NCBI RefSeq assembly: GCF_900188165.1
Contig: NZ_FZOS01000021.1
Location: 1-60,920 of the forward strand
Source: Edaphosphingomonas laterariae
GTDB lineage: Bacteria > Pseudomonadota > Alphaproteobacteria > Sphingomonadales > Sphingomonadaceae
DNA length: 60,920 bases
Reading direction: 5' to 3'
Shown: positions 44,178 to 52,972 of the stretch, in pieces
How positions within the stretch are numbered: the stretch's first letter is position 1
Layout: every line of letters begins with the position of its first letter
Program-made: the position numbers and the translations under genes
The notes under the pieces: model-generated
The model's input: the letters and a program-made list of their open reading frames with translations, nothing else
Database searches by the model: none
Told to the model about the DNA's origin: nothing

Positions 44178-46145
44178 ATGAGCATGGATGACGATGGTTT
44201 CGAGCCGCGCCTCGGCCGCGCCCGCCAGCAACAAGCGCGTGGCCGCCGGACCTTCCTGGGCTCGGTGGTCATGCAGGCCAACCGCATGGCCAGCGACAAG
44301 GCAGGCGCGAAGCGCTTTGGCGGAAGCCAGTTCGCGCGCGGAGCAGCCACCGGAAAACTGCTCGGCCGGCGCGGCCGCAGGTTGGGGTCCGACGCACGGC
44401 GCGTGGTCATCAAGACAAGGCTGATCCGGCTGACGCCAAGGACCATCGCCGGTGCCGCCGCGCACATGCGCTATCTCGAACGCGACGGGGTGACACGCGA
44501 GGGCGAGCGCGGACAATTCTACGCCGCCGCAACCGACCTTGCCGACGGCAAGGAATTTCTCGCACGCAGTGCCTCCGATCGCCATCAATTCCGCTTCATC
44601 GTCGGTGCCGAAGATGGCGACCGGTTGGCGGATCTCAAACCCATCGTCCGACGACTGATGACGCAGATGGAAAAGGATCTCGACACACGCCTCGACTGGA
44701 TCGCGGTTGATCATTTCGACACAGGCCATCCGCACAGTCATGTCATCCTGCGCGGACGCGACGATCAGGAGCGCGATCTCGTCATCGCGCCCACCTACAT
44801 CAAATCGGGCATGCGCGAACGCGCACGCGACATCCTGACCGCCGAACTGGGGCCCCGTACCACGCTCGAAATTGCGGACCGGCTGGGCCGCGAGATCGAT
44901 GCCGAATGGTTTACCGAAATCGATCGCACGCTGGTGGCGGGCAAGGACATGGCCGGCATGGTCCGGCCCCACGCCGCCGATCCCATCGAACATGCGCTCG
45001 AGGTTGCGCGCCTGCGGCGACTGGCACGACTGGGTCTGGCGACACGCATGGGCCAGGACCATTGGCGACTGACGCCGCATCTGGAAGCGACCCTCCGACG
45101 CATGGGCGAGCAAGGCGACATCATCCGGACCATGCAGCGCGCGATGACGGCGCATGGGCTCGATCGCGGTGGATCTCCAGCCGATGTCCACGACGCGCTC
45201 ACGGCTCCCGTCACCGGACAGGTCATCGAACGCGGCCTCGCCGACGAACATGGCGACCGCCATTATCTGATCATCGATGGGCTGGACGGCCGCCTCCACC
45301 ATGTTCCGATCGGCAGGGCGAATGCGGTTGAGCCCCTGCCGCCCGGCGCCATCGTCCGGGTCTCTCCCAGCCTGGCTGCGGTTCGCGATGCTGATCGCAC
45401 CATCGCTGCAGTCGCCGGAGTGAATCAGGGATGGTATGACGAGGAAGCCCATCGACATTTTGATCCGCGTGCCTCCAGCGGCTTCATCGATGCCCATGTC
45501 CGCCGCCTCGAAGCGCTGCGCCGGACAGCCGGCCTGGTTGAGCGCGACCCGAGCGGCCGCTGGGCGATCGCAAGCGATCATCTCGCCCGGGTTTCCGCAC
45601 ATGAACGGAGCCGGGTCCGCGAGGCCCCTGTCACAGTCGAGATCCTGTCCACTCTGCCGCTCGAGCGACTGCCATCGGCCAATGCCGCCACTTGGCTCGA
45701 CAGACGACTGATCGGGGAGGACATCGAGCCCGCCAGGGAAACGGGATTTGGCCGCGAAGTGGAGCGTGCCACCGTCGCGCGTCGCCAATGGCTGTTCGAC
45801 GCGGGACTGGCATGGACGGACGGCGATCAGATGGGCCTTAAGGCCGATCTGATCGCCATATTGCGACGGCGCGAACTGCTGCGCGTTGCGGGACAGCTAT
45901 CGGAAGAACTGGGACTACCCTTCGCCGAAGTCTGTCCTGGCGAGCGCATCACCGGTCGGCTCGGCCGCCCGGTCGACCTCGCCTGCACCCGCGTCGTTAC
46001 CGTCGAACGAGCCCATGATTTCACGCTCGTTCCCTGGCGACATGCTCTCGCCCGCCATCTCGGCAAATCCGGCTCCGGGATTTTGCGCGAGGACGGGATC
46101 AGCTGGTCGAGCGGACGCGAACGCAGCGGGCCCGAGGTCGGTTGA
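44178..46145 (+). CDS. Relaxase/mobilisation nuclease (RlxS/VirD2-like, DUF3363)
   Basis: The 655-residue relaxase nicks the origin of transfer and leads the strand into the recipient. It has the metal site HFDTGHPHSH (H179, D181, H186, H188) and a likely catalytic Tyr99 in AHMRYLERDG. The N-terminal basic region (RGRRTFLGSVVMQANRM) and the C-terminal DUF3363 part complete it. The start at ATG 44178 or 44184 is likely; upstream sequence in frame is non-conserved. It closes the rdfS-like/traF/transglycosylase group. The normally following traG coupling gene is absent. Confidence 0.88.
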   Translation: MSMDDDGFEPRLGRARQQQARGRRTFLGSVVMQANRMASDKAGAKRFGGSQFARGAATGKLLGRRGRRLGSDARRVVIKTRLIRLTPRTIAGAAAHMRYLERDGVTREGERGQFYAAATDLADGKEFLARSASDRHQFRFIVGAEDGDRLADLKPIVRRLMTQMEKDLDTRLDWIAVDHFDTGHPHSHVILRGRDDQERDLVIAPTYIKSGMRERARDILTAELGPRTTLEIADRLGREIDAEWFTEIDRTLVAGKDMAGMVRPHAADPIEHALEVARLRRLARLGLATRMGQDHWRLTPHLEATLRRMGEQGDIIRTMQRAMTAHGLDRGGSPADVHDALTAPVTGQVIERGLADEHGDRHYLIIDGLDGRLHHVPIGRANAVEPLPPGAIVRVSPSLAAVRDADRTIAAVAGVNQGWYDEEAHRHFDPRASSGFIDAHVRRLEALRRTAGLVERDPSGRWAIASDHLARVSAHERSRVREAPVTVEILSTLPLERLPSANAATWLDRRLIGEDIEPARETGFGREVERATVARRQWLFDAGLAWTDGDQMGLKADLIAILRRRELLRVAGQLSEELGLPFAEVCPGERITGRLGRPVDLACTRVVTVERAHDFTLVPWRHALARHLGKSGSGILREDGISWSSGRERSGPEVG

Positions 46146-46192
46146 TCCGATTGGTTGAACGCAGCGCCTGCGCAAGCAGGGTTGCCCATAAC

Positions 46193-46402
46193 ATGATCGA
46201 GGAACGGGAAATCTGGGGATGCGCGCATGTGACCATCGAGCGCTTCGGCGACGCCGCAAGCTTTCACGCTCCCCAACGCGCTGACGAACTGTTCTCGGCC
46301 GAGGATATCGAGGGGCTTCGCATCTGGCTTCGTATCCTCGCGGCAATCCGCAGTCTCGAGGCCGCCGAACCGCCTTCCAATATGCTGAGCTGCACCCAAT
46401 GA
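46193..46402 (+). CDS. DUF6961-like small protein
   Basis: The 69-residue product begins MIEEREIWGCAHVTIERFGDAA and contains EGLRIWLRILAAIRSLEAAEPP, similar to the small DUF6961 proteins I know from sphingomonad elements. Function unknown. The ATG at 46193 is chosen because the family starts at 'EEREIWGCA'; the frame opens at 46142. It overlaps the next gene by four bases. Confidence 0.6.
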   Translation: MIEEREIWGCAHVTIERFGDAASFHAPQRADELFSAEDIEGLRIWLRILAAIRSLEAAEPPSNMLSCTQ

Positions 46403-46728
46403 TCGGCCTTCTTGCCTTTGCCATTTCGATCGTGCCGGCCGGCACAACTTTAGCCTGCACCCCGACTCATGTCTGGGACGGCGACGGCCCCATCTGGTGC
46501 GCGGAGGGGCCACGGATCAGGCTTGAGGGAATTGCAGCGCGCGAGATTAACGGCAGCTGCCGGGTCGGCCGCCCCTGCCCCAATGCGAGTGGCGAAGCGG
46601 CGCGGGACCATCTTGTATCCTTGCTGGGTGGCAGGAAGAGTCGTGCGAATTCCGGCCATGTCCTGGTGCCCCTTCCCCGCTTCGTCGGACAGCACCGATC
46701 GTCACGAGTTGGGGGCCGATCGCGGTAA
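46399..46728 (+). pseudogene. Thermonuclease-like protein, 3' truncated
   Basis: The first 77 residues match small secreted nuclease-like proteins found after relaxase genes: a signal peptide (IGLLAFAISIVPAGTTLA), then CTPTHVWDGDGPIWCAEGPRIRLEGIAAREINGSCRVGRPCPNASGEAARDHLVSLLGG. After about 46650 the similarity stops: the expected GHV...CR.LG.GRGDRTAAWC part is replaced by SRANSGHVLVPLPRFVGQHRSS and a chance stop. The junction probably marks where the element was cut off or recombined. Confidence 0.6.
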
Positions 46729-46908
46729 GCTGACATTCCCTGCGGACCGCGCCGCTCCCGCCCCTTCTAAGCTTCTTCAGCGTCGGTTTTCGACTTCCAA
46801 GCGCAAACTGGCGGCTTCATGTCGCACACAATACCCGCCTGTGCACTGTCGGACTTTCGCATGGCCGGGAACAAGGACTGGCGTTCGTTCGGCCGCAGCC
46901 TGCCGCGC

Positions 46909-47211
46909 TTATGCCGCCTTGGCAAAACGCTCCACCTTGATATCAGCCTCATGCATGCGTGCCTGTGCCAATTCAAACGCCGTCTGCATGCGCAGCAGCG
47001 TATCGGCTTTCATCCCGAAGGCCTTCTCGAACCGGATCGCCATGTCAGCCGACAGGTTGGCATGGCCATTGAGCAGAGTGCTGAGCGCTTGCCGCGAAAC
47101 GCCGAAGTGATCGGCCAGCGCCTTCACACTCACGCCAGCCGGATCAACGATTTCGGTCTTCAGCCATTCACCGACATGGACAGCCAGGGACGGGTGCATC
47201 TTAAGAGCCAT
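46909..47211 (-). CDS. higA: HigA-type antitoxin
   Basis: The 100-residue antitoxin has an XRE/Cro-like helix-turn-helix (GVSVKALADHFGVSRQALSTLLNGHANLSADMAIRFEKAFGM) of the HigA/VapI family. It neutralises the toxin encoded just upstream (11-bp overlap) and should repress the operon through the palindrome at 47521-47537. Confidence 0.9.
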   Translation of the reverse strand: MALKMHPSLAVHVGEWLKTEIVDPAGVSVKALADHFGVSRQALSTLLNGHANLSADMAIRFEKAFGMKADTLLRMQTAFELAQARMHEADIKVERFAKAA

Positions 47212-47491
47212 GATAGTCCTCCAAATCCATATCGATCAGGGCGTTTTCATCGTTGAGCCGGAACGTCAGGCGCCAATTCCGCGTCACTGTCATTGACCAG
47301 GCGCCCTCGCGGTCGCCAGTCAGTTCATGCAGTCCGAAATTCGGCGGTGTTCCCAATTCCTCAAGGCCCGCCGCCGCGTCGATGAACGCGAGCATCTTAC
47401 GCAGTCGATCAACATTTCCGACGAGGCCCCTGGCATTGCCGGTTTCGAAAAGTCGCTTCAAGCCTTTGTGGCTGATACTCTCGATTTCCAT
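47201..47491 (-). CDS. higB: HigB-type RelE-family toxin
   Basis: The 96-residue toxin is a ribosome-dependent mRNA endonuclease of the HigB type. It shows the family pattern HKGLKRLFETGNARGL...LGTPPNFGLHELTGDREGAWSMTVTRNWRLTFRLNDENALIDMDLEDYH. The toxin gene precedes the antitoxin gene, as usual for higBA. A promoter TTGACG-N16-TATCGT is placed at 47530-47503 on the minus strand, the -35 box lying inside the operator. Confidence 0.9.
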   Translation of the reverse strand: MEIESISHKGLKRLFETGNARGLVGNVDRLRKMLAFIDAAAGLEELGTPPNFGLHELTGDREGAWSMTVTRNWRLTFRLNDENALIDMDLEDYHGS

Positions 47492-47520
47492 TACCGAACG
47501 ATAGCGATTTTTCGTCGCCC

Positions 47521-47537
47521 GTCAAGTGACACTTGAC
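47521..47537 (-). promoter_or_regulatory. Operator of higBA (17-bp palindrome)
   Basis: GTCAAGTG and CACTTGAC form a perfect 8-bp inverted repeat around one central base, 30 bases upstream of the higB start, overlapping the -35 box TTGACG. This is what autorepression by HigA would need. Confidence 0.75.
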
Positions 47538-48171
47538 GATTTCAGTCATCCTTATCAAAGGCAATCGCCATTCTCGGTAGCACGCGAACACATACTGGTC
47601 ATCACGGCGGGACTAAGGCCATGATTGGGCGCACGGTCACGTCGGCTTGGTCGGAGATGGCAACTGTCAGGATCTGGGACGTATCTGACGAATACCGGTC
47701 ATTCCGTGCCAAGCGTTAATGTCGATGCCGACCCGTTCGAGGCATCCAGAGACCGGTTCGCGCTCCCCGGAAGCGGACATGGCTTCCGGCGTGGGTCCAC
47801 AGGCGATCAACGTCAGAAAAGTCGGACGCTGCCGACCGTCAGGAATTGGATCTCGAGTGCGGATAGCAGCCGTCCGTTCAGCTTCGCGCCTCAAGCCCTA
47901 GCCGTGACCGCTTTGTCGGACGATCCGGAAAGTCAGGACTTAGGTGCCGATTCGCGGGAAGCGGACATTCCCAATCACAGCGCTGCGGCTGCTCCCGACC
48001 AGCATACGCCGTCCGGCAATCCGGATATTAGCGGCAGGTATTGCTGGAAGCAGCCGTTCGGCACGCGATTTTTCATGTCAACGAACCTGAGTTCAGTTCA
48101 GGAACAAAGAGATCGAGCGTCGCGGTGAATGCGCGTGCAGCGGCGGAGCGCCCGTCAGGCCTCACCGGCCC
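47538..48171 (+). other. Gene-less stretch with degenerate repeats
   Basis: About 630 bases between higB and the large NTPase gene. No credible gene. It carries a segment (about 47939-47999: TGCCGATTCGCGGGAAGCGGACATTCCC and following) that resembles 46711-46760 near the truncated nuclease. This suggests a family of decayed intergenic repeats. Confidence 0.4.
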
Positions 48172-51100
48172 CTACTTTCCCTTCATGCTTCCCGCCGCCT
48201 TTCCCGACGCCGGTTTGATCGCCTTGGCCGTCGCCTTGCGCGCCTCGCTCTTCTTCTTGACCGTCTTGGTATCGAGGCCACGACGGGTTAGGTCGATCCC
48301 GACGACGGCGAGATCCTCGACATTGGGATATTGGCTCGCAATCACCGCCCAATGCTGACGCAGCGCCGCGAGCAGCGCCTCGAAACTCTCGGCCCGGCCG
48401 CCACCCGGCAGATCCCAGCTCCGCTTGATGCCGACATAGACGAGCAGGAAAATGCCCCGGCTCGAGCGAGCATCGCGCAGATAGTCACCGCCGAGCTGGA
48501 TCTCCATGCGCTCGAACAGATGCGGACCCGTCCAATTGTCGGCTATCTTCAGCTCGACCGGGACCGGCGCGTCGAACCCTGCGCCGCGGAACCGCAGATC
48601 GGGGCGCTTGGCATCGGCAAGCTCTTCCTCGGGCGGGATGCTGTAGCGTCCTCCGGCCCGATCGCGCAGCCAGCCGCCGATGAACTTTCGGAATTCGGTC
48701 TCTTGGTCGGTCCGCTGCAGGATCGAGGCGATGCTCTCGTCGCCATGCTCGAGATCGTGTTTCAGCGCCTCGAGCCGTTCCACGCCGAAATACCAGAGCT
48801 CGCGATGATTGGTCGGCGTAGCAACGCGCGCGTCGTTGAATTCCTTGACCTGACCCGGATTCCACGGGGCGAAGTCGGCATCGAGAGTCGCCTTCGTCTT
48901 GGCGTGCAAGCCCATCCACGGCCGTGACTTCACCGCCGGGTGCGCGCGTTCCATTTCGATGAGCGCGAGATAGGCTTCCTTGCCCGGCGTCTCGCGAATG
49001 AAGGTGAATAGCGCATTGCGCGCATCTTGGGCGTCGTCGCGCAGCCCCGGTGAAAAGACGCCGCCGCCCGAGCGTTCGATATCCTCTTCCTCGCGAATAT
49101 ATTTTGCCATCAGGAGGTAGAGCGTCTTCATATGCTCGACGGTACGGTAGGCGAGCCGCGCCCGGCCCTCTTGCTGGCGGCCGCCAAGCAGCGCGACGAC
49201 GAAGCGCAGTGCGAGGTTGGTCTGTTCGGCGGGATCGTTCAGCGCGGCGAGGCGCGCCGCGACGGCAGGGATTGCGGCGTCGGGATCGACGCCGGCCCAG
49301 GTCGCGTACCAGGTCGGGGTAAAGTCCGGATCATATTTCCCCGCCGCCTTGCGCGCGGCGATCTTGGCGATGTCCGCGTCCGGCACAGACGAGCCCTGCA
49401 CGATCGACAGGAGATAGCCGAGATTGCGCGGATTGATGCGCTTGGCGCGCAAGGCAGGCAGCAGCGCCGGCGCGATCCGGTCGCGCCCGAATGCGCCATG
49501 CCAAGCCATGTCGTATAGGACGTAATGGCTCTCGCCGTCGGCCTGCTCGACCTTGAGCTCGTGCTGGATCTCGGTCAGCAGCACGTCGGCGACCGCGTCG
49601 GGAAATGCGGCATACAGGTCCGGCAACCAGACCGGGAAGCCGTTCAGTTCGGCTAGCCCGTAGCGCGCCGCCTGCGCCGCTTCGGTCGCCGTCAGCGTCT
49701 TGTGCCAATCCTCCGCTTCGCGCGCCTCGATCGCGATCCCGGTCAGGCCGAAGATGACAGAGTAGGGCGTCTGATTTGTTGACGCGCCCCGCGATTGGGT
49801 TTTCGGCTTGAACTCGCGCCAGAAGCGCACCGCGGCGTCGCGGAACGCAGTCGCGACAGGCTCGCCATAGGTGTCAATCAGCGAACGCCAATTGCCATCG
49901 GTCCAGTGGTTGTGATCGTCCCGCCCCGCCGACCGCATGCGCTCCATCAGATAGGCCTGGTCCTGGGTGAGGATAGCCGGCTTGCCTGGATTCCGAATTT
50001 GATCGACGCGCTCGGCGAGGAGCATCTTGTCGCGCTCGAGCTGTTTCTCCCGAGCGGCGATAATCCGGGCATCACGCTGTTTCCACTGCGCCTCCTGTTT
50101 GCGAAATTTCGCGAGCTCGCCGGCGGGCGGATGGAGAAGAGCTTCCAGCTTCTCGCTCAGCGCCTCGTCCTTGGCTGCCAGACGCTTCAGCCGTTCGCGC
50201 CATTTGCGCGGTCGCCTGCCGGCAACAAAGAGACCGAAGGCGAGGGTTAGCGCGACGAGGCGGTCGTCGAGCAGCGGTCGCCCCTCGATGTCGGCCGCGA
50301 TCGCATCGAAGCTGTCCGGCCCGAAGGCCCAGTAGCGACCGAAGATCGAGACATGCCACCAGTCGACAAGGCGCTGGTCTTTCTTGCCCTCGCGCCACGT
50401 CCGCTCCTGTTCGACCGAGTGCCAGAACAGCGCGTGGTTGAGCTCCGGCCACCCTTGTACGAGGTCGGGCAGATCCTTGCGGATCTCCTCGAAATGGCTG
50501 CGACCATAATCGCTGGCGATCGGAAGCAGCCGCAGCGCGGACAGCGTTGAGGGCGCAAGCACCGCCGGATCGCGCGCCTCGATCAGGCGCACGGCGACGC
50601 GCGCGGCCGTCGCGGCGAGCCAGCCATAAGCCTTCGATATCTCGCAATGCCGATCCTCAACGACAGGTTCGCGGAGCAGAAGCGCGACAAGGCCGTCCAT
50701 CAGCCCGCCGAGCATCGCGACCGGTAGCTTGTCGACTAGATGGCCGAGCGGATCAGCCAGGGGATCGACCTGATGTTCGTTCTTTCGCGTGGTCGCTCCG
50801 AGCGCCTGCAGCAGCCAGCCGATCGCCGCCTCGTCATGGGGGAGATTGGCCAGCAACTCGCCGAGCCAGTCGCGCGACAGCCCCGGCCCCTCCCTCAGGA
50901 AGGCATTGCGGATGTCTGCGGCATCGGCAGGCGTGCCGACCGCGAACACCGCGCGGATCGCGGCGATGCGGGTATATTTGGCGCGGGACGTGAGCGCGAA
51001 GCGCTTGGCCTTGGCGGCGAGGGCGTCGATGCCGCCTTGATAGACCATGCGCAGCAGGAACCAGGTGATGTCGTCGTCTGCGGCATATTGGTCGAGGAGC

Positions 51101-52572
51101 GCCCCGATCTCCTCGGCGAGATCGGGGTTGGCGAAGCGCTGGACCGCCTGATATTCCATCATCGAGCGGCCGTGCGCGGGCTGCGCGACCTGTTCACAGG
51201 TCTGGCGCAGGATGTGACGCCGCGTGTCGAGCGGCAGCTTGGCGGGGTCGCCGCCTTCGAACAGCACCTCGGGCGCGAGCGCCACGACTCTATCGAGGAT
51301 CCGCCGATCAAGAACTGCAAGCCACGGCAGCACCGGCCGCATCGTCGGCACGATGACTTCGATGCCATATTGCTTGCGGAAAAACAGCCCCTCGATCTTC
51401 GCGCGCGAGCCCTCGTCGACCAGCAGCGAATGCAGCCATTCGGCGGTCAGATATTCCCGCACCGAACGATGGTGGAACCGCTTCGTGCCATAGATGCCCG
51501 GATCGAAAATCGGCCGGGACAGCAGGATCGCGCAGTCCTGATCGTTCCAATTGGTGAGGACGTCCTTGATCGGAAGACCTAAGGCATTCTTGTCTCCGTC
51601 GGGGACGCGGATGGCCGATTCCTGGCAGAGCGTGGTGGCCGCGGCGACAAGGCGGGCGCCTTCGCGAATACGGTCGACCGCGATCGGCCGCGCGTCGGCC
51701 CGGTCCTGATCCCGCTCCTCGAGGCGCTTGGCGATGCTGCTCGTCATCAGGTCAAACCGAGAGCCGATCCGCTGGTGATCGTTCCAGAACTCGACGGTCT
51801 CGGCGAGATCGAGCGGCCTGGTCGTGAACGACCACGCCTCGGCGCGCTCTACGGCCTTGGTGAAGGCCTTGATGTCGGCCACGCCCTTGGCGATCGCGAA
51901 GGTCTCGACCTGGGCGCCGTGCAGATCCTCGAGGGTCACGATGCGGAACGGGGCGTGCTTATTCTCGCGCTTTGCCGCGCGCTCGGCCGCGACCGCATAT
52001 TCCCCCTGGGGCGCGGGCGCCTCGTCGGGCGCCTTCGCCGGCGCATCCCAACGCAGGTTGGTCCGGCACAAGAGGAGGTCGGTCGCAGGGCGCCACGCCT
52101 CCGTGCGGCCCGTGATGACGATATGCGTGCGCTGCAGGGCACGCTCGATCCGCTTGCCGATGCGGCGGATGGCGCGCTCGAAATCCTTGGGGTCGCGCAG
52201 GCGTGCCTCATCCACGGAATCGAAGAAGAGCCAGCCTTGGTCGCCCGACTTGAGCCAGGCCTCGAACTCCTCGAGATCCCCTTCCTCGAAGCTCGTCTCG
52301 AAATCGTCGACGACATGCTCAATGCGCAGGAAGAAGGCCGGCTTACCCTCGGCGCGTTGGCGACGGCAGATATGCCGGATCTCCTCCGTCTTTCCCGAAC
52401 CGGCCTCGGCAAGCACGATGACGCGCGGCTCGGCCAAGAGATCCGACCAGCGCGTCGATGCCTCTCGCGCGAAAAGCCGCACCATCTTCGCCTCGTCACC
52501 ATCCTCATCGGAGATGGCGAGATCGCGAAAGGTTCGATCCAGCTCAATGAAATCGTCGAGGTTTCCAGACAT
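48172..52572 (-). CDS. Large STAND/NACHT-like NTPase with C-terminal nuclease-like domain
   Basis: The 1466-residue protein has a P-loop NTPase at its N-terminus: Walker A at 55-62 (AEAGSGKT) and Walker B at about 113-122 (GWLFFDSVDEA). A very long alpha-helical middle (about 400-1250) of repeat-like character follows, with a charged coiled-coil-like stretch (FRKQEAQWKQRDARIIAAREKQLERDKM). Near residues 1323-1400 lies RPDLRFRG...VPVELKIADNW, which fits a PD-(D/E)xK nuclease core. The tail is Lys-rich. STAND NTPases with nuclease effectors are known in antiphage defence. The order here, NTPase first and nuclease last, is unlike Avs proteins. No family name is claimed. Confidence 0.75.
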   Translation of the reverse strand: MSGNLDDFIELDRTFRDLAISDEDGDEAKMVRLFAREASTRWSDLLAEPRVIVLAEAGSGKTEEIRHICRRQRAEGKPAFFLRIEHVVDDFETSFEEGDLEEFEAWLKSGDQGWLFFDSVDEARLRDPKDFERAIRRIGKRIERALQRTHIVITGRTEAWRPATDLLLCRTNLRWDAPAKAPDEAPAPQGEYAVAAERAAKRENKHAPFRIVTLEDLHGAQVETFAIAKGVADIKAFTKAVERAEAWSFTTRPLDLAETVEFWNDHQRIGSRFDLMTSSIAKRLEERDQDRADARPIAVDRIREGARLVAAATTLCQESAIRVPDGDKNALGLPIKDVLTNWNDQDCAILLSRPIFDPGIYGTKRFHHRSVREYLTAEWLHSLLVDEGSRAKIEGLFFRKQYGIEVIVPTMRPVLPWLAVLDRRILDRVVALAPEVLFEGGDPAKLPLDTRRHILRQTCEQVAQPAHGRSMMEYQAVQRFANPDLAEEIGALLDQYAADDDITWFLLRMVYQGGIDALAAKAKRFALTSRAKYTRIAAIRAVFAVGTPADAADIRNAFLREGPGLSRDWLGELLANLPHDEAAIGWLLQALGATTRKNEHQVDPLADPLGHLVDKLPVAMLGGLMDGLVALLLREPVVEDRHCEISKAYGWLAATAARVAVRLIEARDPAVLAPSTLSALRLLPIASDYGRSHFEEIRKDLPDLVQGWPELNHALFWHSVEQERTWREGKKDQRLVDWWHVSIFGRYWAFGPDSFDAIAADIEGRPLLDDRLVALTLAFGLFVAGRRPRKWRERLKRLAAKDEALSEKLEALLHPPAGELAKFRKQEAQWKQRDARIIAAREKQLERDKMLLAERVDQIRNPGKPAILTQDQAYLMERMRSAGRDDHNHWTDGNWRSLIDTYGEPVATAFRDAAVRFWREFKPKTQSRGASTNQTPYSVIFGLTGIAIEAREAEDWHKTLTATEAAQAARYGLAELNGFPVWLPDLYAAFPDAVADVLLTEIQHELKVEQADGESHYVLYDMAWHGAFGRDRIAPALLPALRAKRINPRNLGYLLSIVQGSSVPDADIAKIAARKAAGKYDPDFTPTWYATWAGVDPDAAIPAVAARLAALNDPAEQTNLALRFVVALLGGRQQEGRARLAYRTVEHMKTLYLLMAKYIREEEDIERSGGGVFSPGLRDDAQDARNALFTFIRETPGKEAYLALIEMERAHPAVKSRPWMGLHAKTKATLDADFAPWNPGQVKEFNDARVATPTNHRELWYFGVERLEALKHDLEHGDESIASILQRTDQETEFRKFIGGWLRDRAGGRYSIPPEEELADAKRPDLRFRGAGFDAPVPVELKIADNWTGPHLFERMEIQLGGDYLRDARSSRGIFLLVYVGIKRSWDLPGGGRAESFEALLAALRQHWAVIASQYPNVEDLAVVGIDLTRRGLDTKTVKKKSEARKATAKAIKPASGKAAGSMKGK

Positions 52573-52972
52573 CGCACGGATATAGTCGTTACGGCCCTAA
52601 TCCGCACGGGGGGATGCCGCCAAAAGCGCGCGCCGAAAGGCTCTATCTCGGACAATCGAAATGGATCGGCGCCGGCGGCGCGAGAATCGTCCCCTTCTCG
52701 CTCTCCGACAGACGCGGAAGCGTCGCTAACTGAACGGCAGATTATGCGCCTAAAGCCGCCATACAGCGGTGCCGCAAGGAAAGGCAGATTTGTCCCATAA
52801 CCCGGCGATAGCTTCCGGAAGAAGTCGACCAGACCCGGCCGTTCCTTCAGCTTCGATGAACGTCTGGTCCCTACCGAAGCTGCCGATAATAGCTCAGGAA
52901 GCATCCGGTCGGCAGTGCGCCCATCTCGGCGATGCTGCCAGCACGAGGCAGACCCTGCCGGAGATGGCGATA
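52573..52972 (+). other. Gap between the NTPase and nuclease genes
   Basis: Four hundred bases without a supported gene. The part 52726-52800 (GGAAAGGCAGATTTGTCCCATAACC) resembles 56163-56190 (GGAATGGCAGCTTCGTCCCAGCG), again pointing to a decayed repeat family. It should also contain the promoter of the NTPase gene. Confidence 0.4.

Noticed and set aside
44097-45788. 563-residue open frame on the minus strand opposite the relaxase
   Set aside because: No domain, no ribosome site, and the opposite strand encodes a clear relaxase with its metal-site motif.
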